Assembly: GCA_964607795.1 (NCBI GenBank)
Contig: CAZSLA010000021.1
Location: 1-15,043, forward strand
Length of the DNA stretch: 15,043 nucleotides
Origin: DYGT01 sp964607795
Lineage (GTDB): Bacteria; Patescibacteriota; Microgenomatia; UBA8517
Direction of reading: 5' to 3'
Shown here: positions 1-6,292 of the stretch, piece by piece
How positions within the stretch are numbered: position 1 is the first letter of the stretch
Layout of the letters: each line of letters begins with the position of its first letter
Program-made: the position numbers and the translations under genes
The notes under the pieces: generated by a model
What the model was told of the DNA's origin: nothing
Database searches by the model: none
What the model saw: the letters and a program-made list of their open reading frames with translations, nothing else

Positions 1-1285
1 TTTGAGGGTAGTTCATGAGGTCATTAGGACCAGTGTCTGTATCTCCTGGGTCATTTGGGGTAACACTGGGATTTTCTGCATTCACCATCAAATCAATGTC
101 CAACAACTCATTTCCATATATTTTGTTGTTAGAAAAAGTATTCTGAGCGCAAGTATCACTCCCACACAAAATTCCTCTAGCACCATTTGAAATGACATTG
201 CCCTTAATTACATTGCCAATCGCGTTTCCCCATGCCATGGATAAGGCTCCCCGTCCTGTCCCAAACAAAGATCCCAGAGCATCTCCATGAGGGCTGATAC
301 CAATAAAGTTGCCATTTACCTGATAATTTTCATTGCCACCACTCAGCCTAACAAATGCACTAAAAGCACCAGTTGTTCCACCATTTATGCAGCCGATGAT
401 ATTTGATTCTTCGGCATCTGAAATCCCATCATAATTAGTTCCGATTCTGCCATTCTTGCCATTTACTTGGATTGCCAAGTATCTTAGTTCAATGGCGTCG
501 GTGCATTGATCACCTGTGCGGTCGGTGGCGATATAATTGCCTGCTATAACGTTATTTCGTGCGCTTGGGTACTCATTGATGTATCCAGCCAATGAAGTGA
601 CATTACCCATAAAGAGATTCTTTTCACTAGAATCTTCCAGCCCGTCGCTATTGGTGCCTATTATGTTTGTACCAGCCCCAGTCTGTAATTGGATTATTCC
701 ACTATAACTAGACTGAGTTCCAATTATGTTGCTTCCAAAAAAATTCCCTTCTATCCAATTGTTCAGTGCATTAGGAAGGCGTATGGTGCCGTTATTTGAA
801 ACCGGACTCCGAATACTAAGTCCAGCTATGTGATTATTGTCTGCATTGACGTTGAGGTAAGCATTCCCTTGAAAATACAAATCAATTTTCAGAATCGTAT
901 TGATTGTTTCCCCGAAAGGTGTGGTGTTCCTTAATGAGCCTGGTTGAGAATAGCCGTTTATAAATACTCCGCTATCATCCGAAAGCGCAAGTGTTGAATT
1001 AAGAGCAATAGACCAATAATCATGAGTGTCTCCGGAAGCGGGAATATAACCACCATCGGATGTGGGAATATCAAACTCAATCGTGTCGTGGCCGGCGTTG
1101 GCATTGGCTGCGGCAATGGCTTCACGAAGAGAGCAATCCGCATCACACGTGCCGTCGTTGGTGTCTGCAGTTTTGGTGACTGTGAAGGTTGCGGCAAGCG
1201 TTTGTGATGGAGTGATAAGGGCAGCTGCAGCAAAAAGAAAAGCACTAAAAGAAAGACTCGCAGCGATCAGTTTAGGCCATTTCAT
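1..1285 (-). CDS. Secreted CSLREA-type right-handed beta-helix protein, 3'-truncated by the window edge
   Basis: The minus-strand frame is open from an ATG at 1285-1283 to the left edge (428 codons, no stop). Residues 1-31 are a signal peptide (MKWPKLIAA, hydrophobic core, TLA-A cleavage-like end). Residues 51-57 read CSLREAI followed by AAANANAG and DTIEFD, the diagnostic CSLREA motif of secreted repeat proteins. The rest is rich in Asn, Gly and Ile with repeated turns such as IIGTNSDG, RIGTNYDG and GNVIKGNVISNGARGI, typical of right-handed parallel beta-helices. Near the left edge the motif NDPGDTDTGPNDLMNYP appears, also characteristic of these proteins. Such proteins are thought to be cell-surface or exported adhesin or carbohydrate-binding-like proteins; the function here is unknown. 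The C-terminus, where a sorting or anchor domain could lie, is outside the window. It is divergent from the transporter gene at 1383. Confidence 0.9.
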   Translation of the reverse strand, partial: MKWPKLIAASLSFSAFLFAAAALITPSQTLAATFTVTKTADTNDGTCDADCSLREAIAAANANAGHDTIEFDIPTSDGGYIPASGDTHDYWSIALNSTLALSDDSGVFINGYSQPGSLRNTTPFGETINTILKIDLYFQGNAYLNVNADNNHIAGLSIRSPVSNNGTIRLPNALNNWIEGNFFGSNIIGTQSSYSGIIQLQTGAGTNIIGTNSDGLEDSSEKNLFMGNVTSLAGYINEYPSARNNVIAGNYIATDRTGDQCTDAIELRYLAIQVNGKNGRIGTNYDGISDAEESNIIGCINGGTTGAFSAFVRLSGGNENYQVNGNFIGISPHGDALGSLFGTGRGALSMAWGNAIGNVIKGNVISNGARGILCGSDTCAQNTFSNNKIYGNELLDIDLMVNAENPSVTPNDPGDTDTGPNDLMNYPQ

Positions 1286-1293
1286 TACGCTTT

Positions 1294-1323
1294 ACCATAG
1301 CAAATCCAATTTTCCCATGTCAA
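1294..1323 (-). promoter_or_regulatory. Sigma70-type promoter of the beta-helix gene
   Basis: On the minus strand a perfect -35 TTGACA (1318-1323) is followed after 18 bases by a -10 TATGGT (1294-1299). Only 8 bases separate the -10 from the ATG at 1285, so transcription should start at or within about 2 bases of the start codon. No Shine-Dalgarno sequence is present. This predicts a leaderless mRNA. Confidence 0.7.
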
Positions 1324-1347
1324 CTTGCTACTTCGGCACTCTTATAT

Positions 1348-1376
1348 TTGTACGAAGCAATACTATTCGCTAAACT
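1348..1376 (+). promoter_or_regulatory. Weak candidate promoter of the Nramp-related transporter gene
   Basis: TTGTAC (1348-1353, 3/6 match to the -35 consensus), 17 bases, then TAAACT (1371-1376, 4/6 match to the -10). The -10 ends 6 bases before the ATG at 1383, the same spacing as the stronger promoter at 4024-4052. The hexamers are poor, so the call rests mostly on geometry. Confidence 0.3.
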
Positions 1377-1382
1377 TTATTT

Positions 1383-2783
1383 ATGGATTTAAAACCAAGA
1401 GAAAAAGGCAAAAGCTTCCCCCAGGCTCTCCCACTAAAAAAATTGCTTGGCCCGAGTTTTATTCTTTTGGGACTGGGACTTGGTTCAGGAGAGCTGATCC
1501 TTTGGCCTTATTTGTCATCCCAGTTTGGTCTGGGTATTATCTGGGCAGCTGTTTTAGGAATTACATTTCAGTTTTTTCTAAACATGGAAGTTGCCCGGTA
1601 CACCTTGGTAACGGGGGAAAGCGTTTTTGTGGGGCTATCCCGTAAACTTGGCCGGTTTTCTCCCGTCTGGTTTATCTTTTCCACATTTATCCCCTGGGTT
1701 TGGCCAGGCATTATTGCCGCCTCGGCAGCTGTTCTTGCCACACTAATTGGGATCCACTATACGCCAATACTGCCAATATCAATGCTTATTCTTATTGGGG
1801 TTATATTAACGCTCGGGCCCGTTCTTTATAAAACCCAGGAGTCTTTGCAAAAGGCTGTTATAATGGCTGGTGTTCCGTTTGTTTTTATTTTAACGATTAT
1901 TATAAGTAGTCCTTCAGATTGGGGAGCCATTGCCCGGGGCTTGATTGGAAGGGGAGAGGGTTATTGGTTTTTGCCACGGGCAATACCATTTGCCACTTTG
2001 CTCGGGGCTTTTGCCTACGCCGGAGCAGGGGGCAACTTAAACCTGGCACAATCGCTTTACATTAAGGCAAAAGGCTATGGCATGGGCAAACACACAGGCG
2101 ACATTACAAGTGTCATTACCGGTAAAAAACAATCATTAAGACTTGAAGGCTTCGAATTTGAACAAAACCCCACTAACTTAAAAAACCTTAAAGACTGGTG
2201 GAGAAGAATCAATGCAGAGCACCTTCTTGTTTTTTGGGCAACCGGGGCTCTAACCATGGTTATTTTGTCGCTTCTAAGCTACACCACGGTTTTTGAAAGC
2301 GCGGCAAACCAAACCGGCATAAACTTTGTCATATTTGAAGGTCAGGCTATATCAGAGGTTCTAAATCCCATTATTGGAAAACTTTTTTACGCGGTTGTTT
2401 GTGTAATGTTATTCTTTACTCAATTTTCTGTGTTTGGTTCAACAAGCAGGATAATGTCTGAAAATGTGGTTATCTTTTGTCCTCAAAAATTAACAGCCGA
2501 CAAACTGCCCCTTTTGTTTTATGTTACTTTGTGGCTTCAGATAATCACCGGCATTGCCATTTTTATGGCCGGCTTTACCGAGCCTTTAGCTTTGGTTATT
2601 TTGGGGGCGGTGCTTAACGCCTTTTCCATGTTTATTTATTCCGGGCTTGTTTTGTGGCTCAATAAAAGTGAGCTTCCTCAAGCTACGCGACCGAATCTGC
2701 TAAGGCTGTGCGCAGTAAGCTTGGCCTTTTTATTTTACGGCTGCTTCAGCATCTTCACCTTCTGGCAATACCTTAGCGTATAA
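1383..2783 (+). CDS. Nramp-related (APC-fold) membrane transporter
   Basis: A 466-residue polytopic membrane protein with about 11 hydrophobic helices. The first helix reads GPSFILLGLGLGSGELILWPYL. The GSGELI segment sits where canonical Nramp/MntH transporters have the metal-binding DPGN motif. A later helix reads GAFAYAGAGGNLNLAQSLY followed by a basic loop (KAKGYGMGKHTG), a pattern I associate with Nramp-related proteins; the canonical MPH motif of helix 6 is not visible. A hydrophilic cytoplasmic loop of about 60 residues follows (roughly residues 222-280). Family membership (PF01566-like) is recognised from the pattern. The substrate is unknown and need not be Mn2+ or Fe2+, because the metal-site motifs are absent. 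The hydrolase gene starts 8 bases downstream, suggesting co-transcription. The start is the first ATG after the divergent promoter region. Confidence 0.75.
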   Translation: MDLKPREKGKSFPQALPLKKLLGPSFILLGLGLGSGELILWPYLSSQFGLGIIWAAVLGITFQFFLNMEVARYTLVTGESVFVGLSRKLGRFSPVWFIFSTFIPWVWPGIIAASAAVLATLIGIHYTPILPISMLILIGVILTLGPVLYKTQESLQKAVIMAGVPFVFILTIIISSPSDWGAIARGLIGRGEGYWFLPRAIPFATLLGAFAYAGAGGNLNLAQSLYIKAKGYGMGKHTGDITSVITGKKQSLRLEGFEFEQNPTNLKNLKDWWRRINAEHLLVFWATGALTMVILSLLSYTTVFESAANQTGINFVIFEGQAISEVLNPIIGKLFYAVVCVMLFFTQFSVFGSTSRIMSENVVIFCPQKLTADKLPLLFYVTLWLQIITGIAIFMAGFTEPLALVILGAVLNAFSMFIYSGLVLWLNKSELPQATRPNLLRLCAVSLAFLFYGCFSIFTFWQYLSV

Positions 2784-2791
2784 TAAGCCCG

Positions 2792-3811
2792 ATGAGAATA
2801 ATTGCATTAATTTTTTTCAGCTTTGCCATTTTTTGTCTTGGGGGATTTATTGGCTATAAATTTGCGCCGGACATTGCAAGCACCCAAACTGCCCTCCAGA
2901 AAATCCAACTCAATCCCAAACCCTTAAACCGCTATCGCATAGAAAACCTGGGGAATGCGGACATGCAGCCGGGTAACTTGGTTATCTCCAAAGAAATAGA
3001 TGAAAACGCCGATTATAGCGCCTATCTTGTCCAATTTACTTTTACCCCCGAGATCGAAGGCAACGCCAAAATGACAACCGGGCTTTTGAACCTACCAAAA
3101 AATACACAGGGTATGCCCCTCATTATCCTTATCAGAGGCTACGTCGACCCCAGCATTTACCAAACAGGCATCGGCACCAACCGCGTAGGTAAGTATCTTG
3201 CCTCCCAGGGCTTTATCACGCTGGCTCCGGATTATCTAGGATATGCGGGCTCGGATTCAGAGGCCGGCAACATTTTTGAAACCCGCTTTCAAACCTACAC
3301 CACAACCATTTCTCTAATAAATACGCTTGAAAACGACGAACTGCCGCCGGAAATAAGCACAGTGTGGGACCACAAGCTTGGCATCTGGGCCCATTCAAAC
3401 GGAGGCCAAATAGCCCTCACCACCTTGGCTGCCACACAAAAACCCATTCCCACGGTGTTGTGGGCGCCGGTTACCAAGCCTTTTCCCTATAGCGTCTTGT
3501 ACTACACCGACGAATCCGCAGACGAAGGCACATTCTTGCGCCACGAGCTTGCCAAATTTGAAAATTTATATCTTGCCTCCGAATTTTCTTTCACCAATTA
3601 CCTTGAGCGCATCCATGCTCCCATCCAGATTCACCAAGGGTCGGCGGATGATGCCGTGCCTGCGGCTTGGTCCGGTGAATTTGTAAACAAGTTAAAAGCA
3701 AAAGGCCTAGAGGTAGAGTATTTTTCCTATCCCGGATCAGACCACAATCTTATGCCCAGCTGGCCCACGGCCGTAGAAAGAAGCGTGGAATTTTTTCAGA
3801 AGCATTTGTGA
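2792..3811 (+). CDS. Membrane-anchored or exported alpha/beta hydrolase (S9/dienelactone-hydrolase-like)
   Basis: 339 residues. Residues 1-23 form one hydrophobic helix after MR, best read as a signal anchor or signal peptide, so the catalytic domain would be extracytoplasmic. The nucleophile elbow is IWAHSNGG with Ser202. The acid is Asp286 or Asp287 in GSADDAVP. The catalytic His is His318 in GSDHNLMPSW. The preceding LILIRGYVDP and LAPDYLGYAGS segments are the oxyanion-hole strand and the typical YxGxGxS-like loop of peptidase-S9 and related esterases. The triad is therefore complete. The substrate (peptide or ester) cannot be told from sequence. The gene starts 8 bases after the transporter stop, without an obvious Shine-Dalgarno, which suggests translational coupling. 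It ends with TGA. The pairing might mean processing of a substrate or product of the transporter, but that is inference. Confidence 0.85.
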   Translation: MRIIALIFFSFAIFCLGGFIGYKFAPDIASTQTALQKIQLNPKPLNRYRIENLGNADMQPGNLVISKEIDENADYSAYLVQFTFTPEIEGNAKMTTGLLNLPKNTQGMPLIILIRGYVDPSIYQTGIGTNRVGKYLASQGFITLAPDYLGYAGSDSEAGNIFETRFQTYTTTISLINTLENDELPPEISTVWDHKLGIWAHSNGGQIALTTLAATQKPIPTVLWAPVTKPFPYSVLYYTDESADEGTFLRHELAKFENLYLASEFSFTNYLERIHAPIQIHQGSADDAVPAAWSGEFVNKLKAKGLEVEYFSYPGSDHNLMPSWPTAVERSVEFFQKHL

Positions 3812-3968
3812 GCTCTTGACACCAACTTAATCTGACAGGACATTTGCGACATTATCCACAATAGTTCTCTTATACAGTGCTTCTGTGAATACCAAACTCA
3901 AAGGAGGTAGCCTCAATATCATATTCTAATTTTTTTAAGGTAGTGATTATCAATCTTGGTCTTACCCT

Positions 3969-4002
3969 CATATGTACAGTTTCTCAAAAACTGTCGCATA
4001 TG
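3969..4002. repeat. 34-base inverted repeat (stem-loop)
   Basis: CATATG (3969-3974) and ACAGTTT (3976-3982) pair with AAACTGT (3988-3994) and CATATG (3997-4002): a 7-bp stem with a 5-base loop, extended by a further 6 bp across a small 1x2 internal loop. There is no T-run after it, so it is not an intrinsic terminator. It lies 22 bases before the -35 of the holin-like gene and could be a protein-binding operator or an RNA end-structure. Confidence 0.6.
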
Positions 4003-4023
4003 TGGTGTCAGATTACGACAAGG

Positions 4024-4052
4024 TTGACAAACGTCCACAAATATTTCATTAT
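4024..4052 (+). promoter_or_regulatory. Sigma70-type promoter of the holin-IV-like gene
   Basis: Perfect -35 TTGACA (4024-4029), 17-base spacer, -10 CATTAT (4047-4052, 4/6). The ATG at 4059 begins 6 bases after the -10, so the predicted transcription start coincides with the start codon. This favours the 4059 start over the upstream ATG at 3972 and predicts a leaderless mRNA. Confidence 0.65.
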
Positions 4053-4058
4053 CAAAGT

Positions 4059-4400
4059 ATGCTAAATATTATTGGCAAACTTTTGATCAATATCGTGGCA
4101 CTTTTGGTGGTGGAGTATGTCATTCCCGGCTTTGAGCTTGCGGACCCGACGTCCGCCGTAGTAGCAGTGATCATCATCGGTATGGTCAACACCTTCATCC
4201 GCCCCATTATCCAAGTGATTGCTTTACCCGTAAGCATTGCCACCTTGGGAATTGCAGCCTTTTTGATCAACGTCCTTCTTTTGTGGGGCGTGGCTTATTT
4301 TGTGCCCGGATTCACCATCGATAGCTTTCTGACCGCAGCCATTGCCTCGATTGTTTTGTCCTTAGTTTCCTCATTTCTTCACAAGCTTGCCAAGGATTAA
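4059..4400 (+). CDS. Four-helix membrane protein, phage-holin-family-IV-like (PF04020)
   Basis: 113 residues from ATG 4059. There are four hydrophobic segments: IIGKLLINIVALLVVEYVI; AVVAVIIIGMVNTFI; VIALPVSIATLGIAAFLINVLLLWGVAYFV; and AAIASIVLSLVSSFL. The conserved GMVNTFIRPIIQ, PVSIATLGIAAFLINVLLL and VPGF elements are those of the small membrane family named after mycobacterial phage holins. This family is widespread in bacterial chromosomes, so there is no reason to assume phage origin, and its function is unknown. An in-frame ATG at 3972 would add 29 residues (MYSFSKTVAYV...) that are non-homologous-looking and would span the promoter and the inverted repeat, so I chose 4059. The following small gene starts 15 bases downstream. 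Confidence 0.85.
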   Translation: MLNIIGKLLINIVALLVVEYVIPGFELADPTSAVVAVIIIGMVNTFIRPIIQVIALPVSIATLGIAAFLINVLLLWGVAYFVPGFTIDSFLTAAIASIVLSLVSSFLHKLAKD

Positions 4401-4415
4401 CAAGGCAGGTGGACC

Positions 4416-4586
4416 ATGACAGAGAAAAAAGCAAAGACTTATCAAAAATCCAAGGAGGGATCGAATGCTTTAGGGCCAAAATACCGCACTTCTGATTATT
4501 TTAAGGCAAAAACCTTTAGCCCAAAGGGGAAATTCAACCAAATAAGAAGCAAGCAAATTACCTTCAAAGTGCAGCACAAGGGCTAA
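4416..4586 (+). CDS. Small basic protein, 56 residues, unknown function
   Basis: A short ORF from ATG (4416-4418) to TAA (4584-4586), 15 bases after the holin-like gene. AGGTGG lies just before the start (spacing 3) and AAGG further up (spacing 10). The product begins MTEKKAKTYQKSKEG and ends QITFKVQHKG. It is strongly basic (about 14 Lys plus Arg and His), hydrophilic, has no Cys and no membrane segment, and has tyrosine and aromatic residues in the middle (PKYRTSDYF). The composition fits an RNA-binding or ribosome-associated protein, but I do not recognise a named family. Supporting it as real: tight spacing to the upstream gene, a plausible ribosome site and an intact frame across nearly the whole gap before the trigger factor promoter. 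Confidence 0.55.
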   Translation: MTEKKAKTYQKSKEGSNALGPKYRTSDYFKAKTFSPKGKFNQIRSKQITFKVQHKG

Positions 4587-4588
4587 AT

Positions 4589-4617
4589 TTCAAAATTCCT
4601 CGGAAGTGGGATATAAT
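4589..4617 (+). promoter_or_regulatory. Sigma70-type promoter of the trigger factor gene
   Basis: TTCAAA (4589-4594, 4/6), 17-base spacer, perfect TATAAT (4612-4617). The ATG at 4633 is 15 bases after the -10, predicting a leader of about 8-9 bases with no Shine-Dalgarno. The promoter lies inside the 5' extension that would result from using the GTG at 4606, which argues against that start. Confidence 0.7.
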
Positions 4618-4632
4618 CAAGCGACTTACCTT

Positions 4633-5514
4633 ATGACAAAAACCGAAAAACCGCAAACCATATCTTTGACCCGCGAAGCAGACGGCACCATTCAGCTGAC
4701 TTTTACTATTATAAAAGCCGAGATCGAAAAAAAAATGGCTGAAGTGGCCGCAGCCATGGGCCAGACAATTGAAGTGCCCGGGTTTCGCAAAGGCAAGGCT
4801 CCCCTGAAGCGCGTCCTAAACCATATCCCCCGCGAGCAATTGATCGAACGCAGTTTACGCGACATCCTGCCAAAATACTTTTCTGATGCCATTGAAAAGC
4901 ACAAGCTTAAGCCGGCGATGTACCCCAAGTTTGAGCTTGTAAGCGCCGAGGAAGGCAAAGACTGGCAGGTGCGTGCCATTACTTGCGAGGTCCCCGAGAT
5001 TGAGCTTAATGATTATAAAAAGGAGGTGCGGGGGACACTTGCAGCAAAAAACATTTGGTCGCCCAAAAAAGGCGATCAAGATAAAAGGGCATTGACTGTG
5101 GAGGAAAAAGAACAGCTTACCCTCAAAACCCTGTTAGAAAAAATAAAAGTAATCATCCCACACGTTTTGATCGAGGAAGAGGTGGACGCAAAGCTGGCAA
5201 GCCTTCTTAGCCGCTTGGAAACGCTGGGCCTGAGCCTGGAGAGCTACTTGGCATCAATCAAAAAAAACCCGCAAATGCTTCGGGATGAGTATATGGCCCA
5301 GGCCAAAGAAAATTTGCAGTTGGAGCTTATTTTAAATGCCATTGCCCAAAAAGAAAAAGTGGAAATTCCAGACCAAGAAGTCGACGAGCTTATTAAAGCC
5401 GCCCAGGGCGATCCTAACTTTGGCAAATCCCTGGACGAGGCCCAACAAAAAAGTACGGTCCGCTCAATTCTTAGGAAACGCAAGGTGTTGTCCATGCTTT
5501 CAGACCTGGGATAA
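4633..5514 (+). CDS. tig: Trigger factor-like ribosome-associated chaperone lacking the PPIase domain
   Basis: 293 residues from ATG 4633. The N-terminal domain (about 1-115) carries the ribosome-docking signature GFRKGKAP at residues 50-57, preceded by IEVP and followed by the helices typical of trigger factor N-domains. A charged linker (IWSPKKGDQDKRALTVEEKE) leads into an all-helical C-terminal chaperone region with VIIPHVLIEEEVDAKL, YLASIKKNP, LILNAIAQKEKVEIPDQEVDELI and a terminal VLSMLSDLG. Canonical trigger factor is about 430 residues, with a FKBP-type prolyl isomerase domain between these parts; that domain is absent here. It should bind near the exit tunnel on uL23 and shield nascent chains. 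An in-frame GTG at 4606 exists but lies upstream of a perfect TATAAT. The DUF5660-like gene follows with its own promoter. Confidence 0.88.
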   Translation: MTKTEKPQTISLTREADGTIQLTFTIIKAEIEKKMAEVAAAMGQTIEVPGFRKGKAPLKRVLNHIPREQLIERSLRDILPKYFSDAIEKHKLKPAMYPKFELVSAEEGKDWQVRAITCEVPEIELNDYKKEVRGTLAAKNIWSPKKGDQDKRALTVEEKEQLTLKTLLEKIKVIIPHVLIEEEVDAKLASLLSRLETLGLSLESYLASIKKNPQMLRDEYMAQAKENLQLELILNAIAQKEKVEIPDQEVDELIKAAQGDPNFGKSLDEAQQKSTVRSILRKRKVLSMLSDLG

Positions 5515-5515
5515 C

Positions 5516-5544
5516 TTGAAAGAAACACAAAAATATCATATATT
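5516..5544 (+). promoter_or_regulatory. Sigma70-type promoter of the DUF5660-like gene
   Basis: TTGAAA (5516-5521, 5/6), 17-base spacer, TATATT (5539-5544, 5/6). The ATG at 5556 begins 11 bases after the -10, predicting a leader of about 4 bases without a Shine-Dalgarno. The -35 starts one base after the trigger factor stop codon region. Confidence 0.7.
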
Positions 5545-5555
5545 AAGCTAATTTC

Positions 5556-6170
5556 ATGGCCAGCTCAAACAATAAAAAACCAAAAGTAAATCCGCTTGAA
5601 GTTTTGCGCGAAGGCGGAAACTACGCCAAAAACACCCTTTCCGAACAAATAATTATGCCCGGGGGGCGTGATATTTTGGACCAGATCTTCGGCCAGAAAC
5701 AAACCTACTCCGGGGAAATCATGCCCGGGGAAACTCTGGAAATGAAAGACCTCTATTCCGGAAAAAGGCAAGCCGAGGAAAACACCAGGCTCCAAATCCA
5801 AACCGAGCGCCGGCTTAGACAAGAAGATAGCGTGTATGTGGAAAAGCGGGTGCGGGAGCTTAGGATCCAAATTCAGGCAATTCATGAGGAAGTGGTGCAG
5901 ATTGCCAAAGCCACGCCAGAGCTTTCGCGCGAAGTGAAAATTGCCGCCCTCCAGGCGCCAAGCTCCCCAAGTACATACGAACTCTTTTTCCTGACTCATA
6001 TTTTGGAGTTTCTCCGAAGCTTTCGCAAAAAAATAGAAAATGCCGGTGTTTGGCTGCAAACGGCCAATAAGCGCGCACAAAAGAAAAACGTCTGGGGCCA
6101 AAATTACAAAAAATCGGGCTCCAAGTATTTGCTCTCGGGAGAACATTATCTTTCCCGCTCAGCGGGATAG
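5556..6170 (+). CDS. CPR-type conserved hypothetical protein (DUF5660-like)
   Basis: 204 residues. The N-terminus is basic (NNKKPKVNPLEVLREGG), then comes a short acidic and Gly/Pro section (TYSGEIMPGETLEMKDLYSGKR). A long charged, heptad-like coiled coil follows (about residues 70-130, EENTRLQIQTERRLRQED onward) and a C-terminal helical section ending GSKYLLSGEHYLSRSAG. The overall pattern (NPLEVL start, SGEI..GE.., coiled coil, AAxQAP, SFRKKIE, AxKRAxKK, GSK.LLS..HYL.RSAG) is what I recall for DUF5660, a family restricted to CPR bacteria. The assignment is from memory and unchecked. No signal peptide or membrane segment is visible, so it is probably cytoplasmic, possibly structural or membrane-peripheral. 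It lies between trigger factor and tRNA-Val, with its own promoter. Function unknown. Confidence 0.8.
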   Translation: MASSNNKKPKVNPLEVLREGGNYAKNTLSEQIIMPGGRDILDQIFGQKQTYSGEIMPGETLEMKDLYSGKRQAEENTRLQIQTERRLRQEDSVYVEKRVRELRIQIQAIHEEVVQIAKATPELSREVKIAALQAPSSPSTYELFFLTHILEFLRSFRKKIENAGVWLQTANKRAQKKNVWGQNYKKSGSKYLLSGEHYLSRSAG

Positions 6171-6181
6171 ACTTAACCAAA

Positions 6182-6190
6182 TGGTATAAT
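6182..6190 (+). promoter_or_regulatory. Extended -10 promoter of tRNA-Val
   Basis: TGGTATAAT (6182-6190) is an extended -10 (TGn plus a perfect TATAAT). No good -35 is visible 17 bases upstream, as expected for extended -10 promoters. The tRNA begins 12 bases after the -10, giving about a 6-base 5' leader. Confidence 0.65.
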
Positions 6191-6202
6191 TGCTAAACAT
6201 AA

Positions 6203-6279
6203 GAATCCGTAGCTCAGTTGGCTAGAGCGCTTCTTTGACGTAGAAGAGGTCAGAGGTTCGAGTCCTCTCGGGTTCACCA
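6203..6279 (+). tRNA. tRNA-Val (anticodon GAC), CCA encoded
   Basis: A full cloverleaf can be drawn. The acceptor GAATCCG pairs with CGGGTTC (one T-G wobble). D-stem: GCTC/GAGC. Anticodon stem CTTCT/AGAAG encloses the loop TTGACGT, giving anticodon GAC (valine, reads GUC and GUU). T-stem: AGAGG/CCTCT with loop TTCGAGT. Discriminator A is followed by a template-encoded CCA (6277-6279). Confidence 0.97.
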
Positions 6280-6292
6280 TAAAAGCCTACTT

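Larger units (their letters stand above)
3812..4058. other. Non-coding stretch with DnaA-box match, orphan Shine-Dalgarno string and long inverted repeat
   Basis: No supportable gene lies here, and the stretch is visibly AT-richer than its flanks. It contains a perfect TTATCCACA DnaA-box match (3852-3860, plus strand) and a one-mismatch box, GTATTCACA, on the minus strand (3884-3892). A perfect anti-SD complement AAGGAGGT (3901-3908) has no start codon at a usable distance. A T7 run follows at about 3932-3938, then a large inverted repeat (3969-4002) and the promoter of the next gene (4024-4052). It may be a decayed gene or a regulatory region. Confidence 0.6.

Noticed and set aside
3972..4058. 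N-terminal extension of the holin-like protein from ATG 3972
   Set aside because: The extension spans an inverted repeat and a TTGACA-17-CATTAT promoter, and the family's conserved part starts at 4059.
3812..4058. Replication origin
   Set aside because: Only two DnaA-box-like sites, no dnaA or dnaN nearby, no gene-strand switch; too little for an oriC call.
4606..4632. GTG start for trigger factor at 4606
   Set aside because: A perfect TATAAT (4612-4617) lies downstream of it, so these bases are probably promoter rather than message.
5565..6146. 193-codon open frame on the minus strand opposite the DUF5660-like gene
   Set aside because: It is an antisense shadow: Phe, Gly and Cys rich, no domain, no ribosome site, and the plus strand has a recognisable protein with a strong promoter.
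6153..6167. Perfect hairpin TCCCGC/GCGGGA at the end of the DUF5660-like gene as a terminator
   Set aside because: It has no T-run after it and codes for the conserved-looking SRSAG C-terminus, so the symmetry is probably coincidental.
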